DNA of 64,000 nt. Origin: Fimbriiglobus ruber (GTDB lineage Bacteria > Planctomycetota > Planctomycetia > Gemmatales > Gemmataceae). Positions 47,134 to 54,954 of this stretch are shown piece after piece. The position numbers and the translations under genes are program-made. The stretch is taken from assembly GCF_002197845.1 (NCBI RefSeq), contig NZ_NIDE01000020.1:357460-421459 (forward strand), in the 5' to 3' direction. Under the pieces are notes generated by a model that was not told the DNA's origin, ran no database searches, and saw only the letters and a program-made list of their open reading frames with translations. Position 1 is the first letter of the stretch. Each line of letters opens with the position of its first letter.

Positions 47134-47973
47134 TCATCGATCGTTTCCGCCACGCGAAGCGGTACGATATGTCGCGCCGAACGTAGACATTGCGATTCCG
47201 ACTATAGAAATGATGGTCGGGCCGAATACGTAATACGATATCGCGGCGGTTCCCGCAGCTGACCCGAACGCCGCGGCAAACCCGCTCCACGGCTTCTCGT
47301 CACCCCGGCCCATCATCCACCCGAGGAACGCGGCCGGTGCCGCAACGATCCCGCCGGCCAACATGATGACGGTCAAGAAAATGAATAAGGCGAGATCCTT
47401 CGACCCCTTGTGCTTGATCCCGAATCCCGCGTCGACGGCGATGCCCGCGAGAAACATCACCATAAAGAACGCCCCGGCCCCGAGAAACCCGCCCAATCCC
47501 CCGCCCGCAGCGGCGATCAAGCCCATCACCCACCGTAGCGCTCTATGGCGGGCCGGTTGCCCGGCCGGCTTCGGATCGATTCGCCGGGCTTTCGGACGAT
47601 AACCGGGCGGGCGGCCGATCGCGTGAGCCCAGGCTTCAACGGCCCACGTCGCACCCTCCGTACCCACGGCAGACGCTAATTCCGCTGTGAGACGAGTTTG
47701 AAAATCTTCAAACTCCGGAGAACCCGTTTTTTCCATGATCAGTTGGGGCACCCCGCGTCGGAGGGCGGTAGTCAAGAGTTCGCGTTCGGTCGGAAATGCG
47801 TGCAAGTATTGGCGAAGATAATGTTCGCAGCTCGTCGGCATACGAAAGACCGTTTTGCCGCAGTCCCGCATCATTTCCGTAAAAGCCTCGGAAGCCCGCG
47901 GGTCGAAGCCGGGGGGCGCTTCTGCCAACTGAAGTTCAATCATCGGCTCGCTATCGGCTGCTTGCGTCGACAC
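47134..47973 (-). CDS. Membrane protein of unknown function
   Basis: A 279-residue protein. GTG at 47973 is chosen because GGAGAG lies about 6 bases upstream; the longer frame begins in the region upstream of the divergent gene. Residues about 1-150 are soluble (LPQ/TELLTTAL-type helices, FPTERELLTTALRRGVP). Residues about 160-270 hold three or four membrane segments, glycine- and alanine-rich (LIAAAGGGLGGFLGAGAFFMV, FIFLTVIMLAGGIVAA). No family recognised. It is divergent from the TPR/HEAT-type secreted protein. Confidence 0.7.
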   Translation of the reverse strand: MSTQAADSEPMIELQLAEAPPGFDPRASEAFTEMMRDCGKTVFRMPTSCEHYLRQYLHAFPTERELLTTALRRGVPQLIMEKTGSPEFEDFQTRLTAELASAVGTEGATWAVEAWAHAIGRPPGYRPKARRIDPKPAGQPARHRALRWVMGLIAAAGGGLGGFLGAGAFFMVMFLAGIAVDAGFGIKHKGSKDLALFIFLTVIMLAGGIVAAPAAFLGWMMGRGDEKPWSGFAAAFGSAAGTAAISYYVFGPTIISIVGIAMSTFGATYRTASRGGNDR

Positions 47974-48151
47974 GTTCGGCTCTCCGGCACGGGAATCGGA
48001 CTTCGTCCGCACGGCTCGAACTTTAGAACATACCGGGCGAAGAGTGGGCGGTGGTGCGATGCGTTCCCGGGTGTGCCACCGCTTGCCCAACCATTCCCCG
48101 AGCGGCTACGATGAAGATCTTGCGATTTGCCCCAGGACGAGGAGGTCGGCC

Positions 48152-50971
48152 GTGATCGGACCGTCACGCTACGCCACGCTACTCGCGTGCGCTTTCACCG
48201 CGACCGCCTTCCCGACGGCCGTCACCCCGGCCGACGCACCTCCCGGCCCGACGGCGCCGGGCAAGCAGACCGCGTCGACGCCGGACGATCTCGTCCGCGA
48301 TTTGGGTAGTGCGGCTTTTCCCGTGCGCGAGCGGGCCACCAAGGAACTCTGGAAACTCGGCGAGGCCGCCCGCCCCGCGCTGACGGCCGGGCTCAAGAGT
48401 GGCGACGCGGAGGTAGCCCAGCGAGCCCGCGAAATCCTCGACAAGTTCGACGCCGGGGTCTTTCCCGACACCCCGCCCGAAGTCCTCAAGCAGATTCGCG
48501 AGTTCCGCGGCGGCACCGCGGAGACTCAACAGGCGGTTGTTACCGCGCTGATACGCCTCGGCGATCCGGGTGTCGCCGCACTTCAGAAATTACTGGCGAA
48601 GGATGTCCCGGCGGAAAACCGGGAACAGTTATTCGAACACCTGGACCTGCTGCTGCGAACCGAAGTTCCGAAGGTACTGTTTGAAGACAAGGTCAACCGT
48701 GCGGAAGCGCTCCTGGCGCTGAATGCGTTCGGCCCCTCGACGACCGGCCTGCTCGACTACGCCACATTCCTGCATTTGCGCGGGCGGGCCAAGGCCGTGA
48801 CGACCGAACTGGACGCGCGCCGGAAAGAGGGCGGCGAACGAGGAGACGCGGCGGCCAACGCTTTGGTTTTCGTCGCGCGGGCGGCCGGAAACTATCCGCT
48901 GGCTCGGACCGTGGCAAAAGAACTGAACGCCGGCGGCAAACTCGCCCACTTGCCCCAGTCGACGAATTCCCTCCCGCCTAACGTTTACGAGTCGCTTCTC
49001 GAAAGCACCGGCGCGTGGAGCGAACTGGCCGACGGCGACCACGGCCAGGCCAACAGTCCCGACGGGGTCAAGATCTTCCACCTGCGCGCCGCCGGTCGGA
49101 CGAAGGAGGCCGATGAGCTACTGGACGAGCAAAAGGATGCCAGCTCGTCCCCCTTCGCCGGCTCCGGCATCGACCCAGCCACACTCGCGCTCCTCGCGAA
49201 CGACCGCCCGCTCGACGCGATCGAGCGGATGCAAACCCTCCGAACGACCCCGCACTTGTTGGCCGACCTCCTGGCCGCGCGGCTCGATTTCTCGGCCGCC
49301 CTCGCCCTGGCTCCCATGGGGAAAAAGCTCGAAGAAGCGTCGGGGCCGGACATTGAGTCCACCCGGGCGTTGTACGACGCCCGCCGCGGCCAGATGCTCG
49401 GGCGGCTGGGGAAGCGGGACGCGGCCGCACAGCTGTTCGCCCGAGTGGCGGACCGGGCCGCGACCCTCAACCAGGGCAGCGGCGGGCAAGTCGTGAAACA
49501 ACTCGTCCGGGCCGAAGTGCGGTCCGGCCGGTACGACCTCGCCTGCGAGCATTTCGCGGCCGCCGTGGTGCGGGACGAGACCAACCACCAGCGGGGCATT
49601 CCCTCCATCTCGAGCTCGCAGCTCTCTGGGTATGAAATGCTGTTCGACGCGGACGCGGACGCGGCCCAGTTCTGGTGGCGGGTGCTGCGGAAGAAGAAGC
49701 CCGCCGACGAGACGGTCGGGGCGACCATGAAGCGCGTCCGCGGCTTGCTCGCGGGGACGGCGACGAAAGCCGAGTTCGACCACGCCCTGGCTTGCGCGGG
49801 TCGCGAGTCTTCGCGCGACATCAATGGCGCGATGGCGGTGGCGGGCGCGTTCCGGGCCGCGGGCCGGCTCGACGACGCCGCGGCCGAACTGTCCCGGTTC
49901 GCGGACCTGCCGAACCAGGCCCAAATGGAAGGCGACGATTCACCGAATCCGATCGGGTCGGGGGCGCGGGCGTGGGTGTTTGGCACCGACGAGCGGTTCC
50001 GGTTCTGGCTCGAACTGGGCGACCTGTTGGTCGAACAAGGGAAGTTCAAGGACGCGGCCGCCCGGTACGAAAGCGGGTGGCGAAAGTATCCGTCCAACCC
50101 GCTCCTGCTTTACTTCTCCGGCCGCGCGCTGCTCAAAGCGGGTGAAGAAAAGGAGGGCAGGCGGCGGACCGAACTCGCGCACTGGGTCGCGCTCGGCAAC
50201 GCGCGGCTGCGGGGCCGTTTCCTGGAAGAACTCATCACCCGCGGGTTCGCGGCCGACGCCCGCCGGGAATGCGAACTCATCCGCGAGAGCGGCTGGTTGT
50301 GCGAGTCCCACCTCGGCAACGTGTGGAATCAAGTCGCGCGGGCGTCGGTCATGTTCAAGGACTTCCCTGGGGCGATCGCGGCCAACCGCCGGGCCATACA
50401 CTACATTCTCCGAACCCCCGGCGTCTCCTACGTCGAGGGGCACGCTTACCTGGTCGTGCCGCAACTGGCTAATGCGTTCGCCGCGCGGGAGGCGCTGGCC
50501 GCCGGGCGGGTCGATGAGGCCGTTGCCAAGGCGAAGGCGTGTCTCGTCGTGACGCCGGGAAACGTCGAACTGGTGACGGGCGTGGTCCCGGAACTCGACA
50601 AGATCGGGCGCAAGAAAGACGCCGACGAGTTGTTCAGGACGGCCTGGACGGCGCACACGAAACTGCTGGTCGACAATCCGGACAGCCCGTGGGTGCGGTA
50701 CGCGGCGGCGTGGCTGGCGGCCGGGTGCGGGCGGGAACTCGATACAGCGCTCGAATACGCGAAGAAAGCGGTGGAACTCGACCCGGTGCCGCGATCTTAT
50801 AAGGAAGCGTTGGCGGAAGTGTTGTTCCGGCGCGGCGACCGGCCGGCCGCGGTCGCGATGATGAAGGAATTGGTAACGGCCGACCGGCGAAGTCACTATT
50901 ACAAACGACAAGTCGAGCGGTATCAAACCGCCGGGTTCGACAGCCCCTTACCCGAAGGCGACGACGACTGA
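48152..50971 (+). CDS. Large exported helical-repeat protein
   Basis: A 939-residue protein. GTG at 48152 follows GAGGAGG at good spacing and is directly before a signal peptide (TLLACAFTATAFPTAVTPADA); the longer frame adds 36 codons with no function. Residues about 30-130 resemble a HEAT-type segment (AAFPVRERATKELWKLGEAARPALTAGL), often found in planctomycete exported proteins. The rest is TPR-like (AARYESGWRKYPSNPLLLYFSGRALLKAG, ALEYAKKAVELDPVPRSYKEALAEVLFRRGD). Probably a protein-interaction scaffold in the periplasm. Its stop lies 2 bases before the next gene, so they are coupled. Confidence 0.78.
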   Translation: MIGPSRYATLLACAFTATAFPTAVTPADAPPGPTAPGKQTASTPDDLVRDLGSAAFPVRERATKELWKLGEAARPALTAGLKSGDAEVAQRAREILDKFDAGVFPDTPPEVLKQIREFRGGTAETQQAVVTALIRLGDPGVAALQKLLAKDVPAENREQLFEHLDLLLRTEVPKVLFEDKVNRAEALLALNAFGPSTTGLLDYATFLHLRGRAKAVTTELDARRKEGGERGDAAANALVFVARAAGNYPLARTVAKELNAGGKLAHLPQSTNSLPPNVYESLLESTGAWSELADGDHGQANSPDGVKIFHLRAAGRTKEADELLDEQKDASSSPFAGSGIDPATLALLANDRPLDAIERMQTLRTTPHLLADLLAARLDFSAALALAPMGKKLEEASGPDIESTRALYDARRGQMLGRLGKRDAAAQLFARVADRAATLNQGSGGQVVKQLVRAEVRSGRYDLACEHFAAAVVRDETNHQRGIPSISSSQLSGYEMLFDADADAAQFWWRVLRKKKPADETVGATMKRVRGLLAGTATKAEFDHALACAGRESSRDINGAMAVAGAFRAAGRLDDAAAELSRFADLPNQAQMEGDDSPNPIGSGARAWVFGTDERFRFWLELGDLLVEQGKFKDAAARYESGWRKYPSNPLLLYFSGRALLKAGEEKEGRRRTELAHWVALGNARLRGRFLEELITRGFAADARRECELIRESGWLCESHLGNVWNQVARASVMFKDFPGAIAANRRAIHYILRTPGVSYVEGHAYLVVPQLANAFAAREALAAGRVDEAVAKAKACLVVTPGNVELVTGVVPELDKIGRKKDADELFRTAWTAHTKLLVDNPDSPWVRYAAAWLAAGCGRELDTALEYAKKAVELDPVPRSYKEALAEVLFRRGDRPAAVAMMKELVTADRRSHYYKRQVERYQTAGFDSPLPEGDDD

Positions 50972-50973
50972 CC

Positions 50974-51339
50974 ATGATCGACATGTTCCCCACCCCCGCC
51001 GGCCGCTACGGACAGTGGTCCATCATCTCCGGGCTGATCGGCTGGGTTCTGGTTCTGGTCGGTGGCGGGCTGTTCTGGGCCGGGCGGTCCATCGGCGACG
51101 ACGACCAGAACCTGGCGTCTTTGCTCATCGACTTCGGCCGGACGTTCAACGGCCTGGCGGCGGTCGCGTGGCTTCTCGGAGTCATTTTCGCCGCGGCCGG
51201 CGTGACGATGATCATGAACAAAGTCCCGGACCCCGGCTGGCGCTGGATCATCATCGGCTTCGTCGTCAACGGGGCGCCGATGGTGCTGGTGGCCGGTTAC
51301 GTCGGCTACCTCAAAGTGACGGGGCAAATCAAGTTTTGA
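50974..51339 (+). CDS. Small integral membrane protein
   Basis: A 121-residue protein with three membrane segments (SGLIGWVLVLVGGGLFWAG, FNGLAAVAWLLGVIFAAAGVTMI, WIIIGFVVNGAPMVLVAGYVGYL). No family recognised. It starts 2 bases after the stop of the large helical-repeat protein, so the two are probably translated from one message and may work together at the inner membrane. Confidence 0.75.
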   Translation: MIDMFPTPAGRYGQWSIISGLIGWVLVLVGGGLFWAGRSIGDDDQNLASLLIDFGRTFNGLAAVAWLLGVIFAAAGVTMIMNKVPDPGWRWIIIGFVVNGAPMVLVAGYVGYLKVTGQIKF

Positions 51340-51370
51340 GGTGGCTCGTAAGCTTCGAGAGGTGCTGACC

Positions 51371-51407
51371 CGTTGAGCCGGAGATGGTTTTGTCTCGCGG
51401 CTCAACG
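51371..51407. terminator. Possible bidirectional terminator hairpin
   Basis: A 10-bp stem, CGTTGAGCCG (51371-51380) with CGGCTCAACG (51398-51407), around a 17-base loop that has a small inner stem (GAGA/TCTC). It lies between the convergent small membrane protein and metallophosphoesterase genes and overlaps the latter's stop codon. No T-run. Confidence 0.4.
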
Positions 51408-52292
51408 CCACTTCCAGTTGTGCCGGGTAAATATTCGCGTCCACTCGTCCGGCAGGTATTCAAACCGGCCTTCGCCGTTTTGCCACGTGAGCACGCCGAC
51501 ACTCCCGGGTTCCGGAGTACCACCCCGGCCGTGTAACTCGAAGCCCGCGAGGTGGTAAACGCGGCTACAGCCGAAGTCCTGAAGTGATGGGCCGCCGGCA
51601 CCTTTGTAATGGCCGAAAAATGCGAACGCGGGCCGCGCAAGGTGGATCAGATGGGCGAGCAGTTCGCTGCCGTATCCGGTTCGTTTGGCGTCGAGTGGTG
51701 CGTCGTGACAGAGCAGTACGTCGAAGGGCGTGTCGAGTAGCCGGGTCACGGCCCGCTCGCGAACGTATCCGCGGTCCGGCAGATTGGTGCGGCGGTTCGC
51801 GCCGGCCCCGTCGACGCCCCAGATCGCGCCGACGGTCGGCCCGTCCGGGAACGGGACGGCGCGGCCGTCTTTGATTCCGCGCACGCGACAATATGCGTCC
51901 ACGACGAAATCAGGGCCGCGGCCGCTGGCTCCGGCCCGGCGTTCGAGTTCGTCGAAATCCTCGTGATTACCGGCCGTGAACCAGAGACCGGGTGCGACAT
52001 GCGCGTCCGCAAACACGTCGTCCGCGATCTTGGTGTATGAAACGATGTCTTGCACACCGAGTTCGAGTGGGTCATCTTTGGCGTGCCGGATGGTCGCTTT
52101 GTCCAATCGGGTCGGGTCTGGGAAGTACCCCAGGTCGCCGACCTGGAGGATGCCGTCGACCGGCTGGTTGTGGTCCCGGGCCCACACGGAGGCCAACCGG
52201 ACCGCGGGTAGCACGCGGCCGTGCAAGTCGCCGAAGACCAGATACGTCTTGGGCGCGTGCGACGGCAAACGAGAATCGGAGTTTGAATCCAT
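51402..52292 (-). CDS. Metallophosphoesterase, last gene of signalling cluster
   Basis: A 296-residue calcineurin-like phosphoesterase with the blocks LVFGDLHGR (near residue 20), QVGDLGYF, TAGNHEDF, LLCHDAPLDAK and FGHYKGAG. The active-site order is that of PPP-like and Ser/Thr phosphatase-related enzymes, so it may remove phosphate from a protein or small molecule. No signal peptide. It starts 63 bases after the vWA-PP2C gene and appears to be the last gene of the minus-strand cluster running to the window edge, which contains a kinase and a PP2C-type phosphatase. Membership in the cluster is from strand and spacing only. Confidence 0.85.
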   Translation of the reverse strand: MDSNSDSRLPSHAPKTYLVFGDLHGRVLPAVRLASVWARDHNQPVDGILQVGDLGYFPDPTRLDKATIRHAKDDPLELGVQDIVSYTKIADDVFADAHVAPGLWFTAGNHEDFDELERRAGASGRGPDFVVDAYCRVRGIKDGRAVPFPDGPTVGAIWGVDGAGANRRTNLPDRGYVRERAVTRLLDTPFDVLLCHDAPLDAKRTGYGSELLAHLIHLARPAFAFFGHYKGAGGPSLQDFGCSRVYHLAGFELHGRGGTPEPGSVGVLTWQNGEGRFEYLPDEWTRIFTRHNWKWR

Positions 52293-52355
52293 GCCCGGTA
52301 TGACGGGCGCGGGCAGTGACAGGTTCGCGGTTCGTGAAAGGGAACCCTGCCGACC

Positions 52356-53888
52356 TCAGATAATGGGCGCGACCCGCAAGACGACCAGCGTGCAATCGTC
52401 GTTCACGATTTCATTGGCGGCCCGAAGGGTGTCGATCTCGGCCTGCCACTCGCTTTCGGGCAGGGTCAAGTACCGCTCCCAAACGACAGTGCCGGTCGTC
52501 GCTTCGTGGAACAACCTCCCGGCGACCGCGTCGGTCGCCAGGATGAAGAGATCTCCCGCTCCACAAGTGCCGGAAGCAAAAATAGGGAACACCTCGTGTC
52601 CGGGGTTTGACCGGACGAGGGCGGGCGTCGACCCGAGTTGGTCTCCGGCGGCGAGCGGGAACGTCGCCATCAGGGTGTTACCGCGGATGTGAAACAGGCA
52701 CGCGTCGCCGACGGCCGTCGCCCGCCACGTTCGCTTGACCGTTACGTCCGGGGGGCCAAAGAACAGCCCCAACAGGGTGGCTGCCGCCCCGACTGAGGCC
52801 ACCTTATTTTGCTGCGACCACCGCAAGGTGGTGTAACCAATGTCTTGCCGCCAGGCGGCCCGGCACTGGTCGACCCACCTGACGAATGCCCCGTCGGCCC
52901 GAAAATCCGGCCCCTCGGTCGCGATTCGTGTCGCAAGAAGACCGGCCCAGACCCGACAAAAAATTCCTTCACTGGCTCCGTCGGCGACGACCGCGATTCC
53001 GAGTGCGGGGTTCACCGCGAATGCGTCCTCCCATTCGGTCGGCCCGTTTCCCTTCTTGGGCGCCCAGAGTGTGTGGGAGACAGCAAACGACTCACCATCC
53101 ACACCAGTAGCACCGATCGGAACCGCGTCCGTTGGGTCGGTGAAGAGGAGATCCCAGATTTCTGGAATCGGCCACTCGTTGACGGAAACGACCGGCACTC
53201 GGGAGCCGTCGCCGGCCGTCTGAGAAAGCGGGCTACTGACCTCGCGAGCCGTTGACCACGGCTCCGGCACCGCACCTGACCACCGGTCAGGTGGGGTAGG
53301 AGTCGGCCAGCCGGTAGAGAATCCACAGTGGGCGAGTCGGACCGGACCGCCGGCGGTACTCAGGAGTCCCAGGGACCGCGCCACACGGGCATAGTTTGCG
53401 TCGAGACCGTCGCCCGTCGTGCAATGGACGACGACCGGCGGCCGGGCGGCATACCGCCCGGCTAACCAGGCGGCGACGAGTGGGTGAACTCCCGCGAGTG
53501 CGGCCGCCGCCGGCGCGGTGGCCCCGCGACACTCGGGCGACGCCGTCCATCGCCGGGGCCGACCGGGCGATCGCTCGTCCGCGGGGTTCGCGAGCAGTTT
53601 GGCCAACGGGACAAAGTGAGGCATCGGGCTCCCGCCCGACAGAAGCGACATCAAGCGAACCGCGCCGCCGTCCCCCTCCTGATATCCCAATACGGCAACG
53701 TCGAACGGGACGGTCCATTCCCCGCCGGCCGCGGCCGCGACGAGCGCCTCGATCAGTTCATCCGCAAAGAATTGAGCGGCGACGATCGCTGGGCAATCGC
53801 CGCGGGTCGTGGCGGCCTCCGCGGTCATCGTTTCGGACAACGCGATGAGAACGATCAAACAGCCCGGCGGGGGCAATTCGGCATTCAC
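52356..53888 (-). CDS. Degenerate vWA fused to PP2C-type phosphatase
   Basis: A 510-residue protein of two halves. Residues 10 to about 195 follow the plan of the neighbouring vWA protein: GCLIVLIALSETM in place of its GCIVFLADQSNSM, then PFDVAVLGYQ, a GATAPAAAAL block and PVRLAHCGFS. The MIDAS motif is degraded (ALSET instead of DxSxS). Residues about 265-505 form a PP2C fold: AVVADGASEGIFCRVWAGLLA with the metal-binding Asp, AVGDACLF, LFILATDAVAG and NDDCTLVVLR. It probably dephosphorylates Ser/Thr residues, countering the cluster kinase. It starts 131 bases after the vWA gene. Confidence 0.83.
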   Translation of the reverse strand: MNAELPPPGCLIVLIALSETMTAEAATTRGDCPAIVAAQFFADELIEALVAAAAGGEWTVPFDVAVLGYQEGDGGAVRLMSLLSGGSPMPHFVPLAKLLANPADERSPGRPRRWTASPECRGATAPAAAALAGVHPLVAAWLAGRYAARPPVVVHCTTGDGLDANYARVARSLGLLSTAGGPVRLAHCGFSTGWPTPTPPDRWSGAVPEPWSTAREVSSPLSQTAGDGSRVPVVSVNEWPIPEIWDLLFTDPTDAVPIGATGVDGESFAVSHTLWAPKKGNGPTEWEDAFAVNPALGIAVVADGASEGIFCRVWAGLLATRIATEGPDFRADGAFVRWVDQCRAAWRQDIGYTTLRWSQQNKVASVGAAATLLGLFFGPPDVTVKRTWRATAVGDACLFHIRGNTLMATFPLAAGDQLGSTPALVRSNPGHEVFPIFASGTCGAGDLFILATDAVAGRLFHEATTGTVVWERYLTLPESEWQAEIDTLRAANEIVNDDCTLVVLRVAPII

Positions 53889-54019
53889 GTCCGGTCCCCC
53901 CGGCCGGCGACCTTTTCCGCCTGTCGGCGTTAGAAGTCGCCTCGGATAGTTCTCATCGACCCGGTCTTCGGCCCAACGTCAGGCACCGCTCGCTGCCCGG
54001 AATGGGCTCACGCCACTGG

Positions 54020-54910
54020 TCATCGCAAGTTCTTCGGCAATGCCCCACCCGCGACGACGGTCCCGACGCTCAGCATTTTGAGCAGGCTCACGGCGTCCGC
54101 GTTGAACGCGGTGGCCTTGCACCCGAGCGGGGCGGAGATCCCTTTCACTTCGGCCATCTGGCGGAGTTTGTCCGGCAGCGAGCTGGACATCCGGAACAGA
54201 GCCTTCCCGAGATCGTCCGGGAGTTGCCCCTCGCTGGTCGGGAGGAACACGGGGTCGGCCGTGTGCCCGGACAGGTGACAGTTGAAGAGGAGGAGGTTGC
54301 CGTCGGACGTCGACAGGTTCTTGAGTTGGTCGGCATAAGGTTCCGGGTCGCCGTCGGTCGGCTCGCCGTCGGTCAGGTTGATGACCATCGGTGGGAAGCT
54401 GTCCGGGTGGGTGGCGATCCAGTTCGAGATGATCTGGTGCGCGTAGGTGAAGGCGGCGCACATCGGGGTCCCGAACATCGTTTCGGCGGTCGGCGGGCGG
54501 TACCAGACCGGGAAGTTGATTTCGACCTCGACCTCGGTGAGCCCGCCGGCCCCGTCGTCGCGGAAGTCCTTCTTGCGGCGGCGCTCGACGTCCAACGGCG
54601 ACTCGTACAGCTTCGGAATGCCGACGAGGTCGAGGCCCGCGAGTCCACCGCCGTACAGCGACTTGACAACCGCGTTCCCGTTCGCGTCCGTGGTGTATCC
54701 CACCAACCCGACGTCGAACCAGTGCCGCGGAAGATCCTCGCCCTTTTCGCACATGGCGACGAGTTCGCCGAAGAACCGATTCAGGGCCGTGGCCACGACC
54801 TCGATCTTCGGCCGCGGGCTCCCGCCGATGCCGTCCAGCATGGAATTCGACTGGTCGGCCAGGAACACGATACACCCGGGGTTGGCCCGGTCGATTTGCT
54901 TGCTGAACAT
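54020..54910 (-). CDS. von Willebrand factor A domain protein
   Basis: A 296-residue cytoplasmic vWA protein. The MIDAS motif is intact: D19-x-S21-x-S23 in LADQSNSM, a threonine candidate in TAETMFG, and D in NLTDGEPTDGD. The ATG at 54910 is chosen because AGGAG lies about 8 bases upstream. The overall pattern resembles TerY-like vWA proteins that act with a kinase and PP2C phosphatase, both present in this cluster. It starts 44 bases after the zinc-ribbon membrane protein and is followed by a gene with a degenerate copy of the same domain. Confidence 0.88.
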   Translation of the reverse strand: MFSKQIDRANPGCIVFLADQSNSMLDGIGGSPRPKIEVVATALNRFFGELVAMCEKGEDLPRHWFDVGLVGYTTDANGNAVVKSLYGGGLAGLDLVGIPKLYESPLDVERRRKKDFRDDGAGGLTEVEVEINFPVWYRPPTAETMFGTPMCAAFTYAHQIISNWIATHPDSFPPMVINLTDGEPTDGDPEPYADQLKNLSTSDGNLLLFNCHLSGHTADPVFLPTSEGQLPDDLGKALFRMSSSLPDKLRQMAEVKGISAPLGCKATAFNADAVSLLKMLSVGTVVAGGALPKNLR

Positions 54911-54954
54911 CTCGCAACTCCTGAAAAGACGTGAAGGTAAAGTTCGGTGAACGT

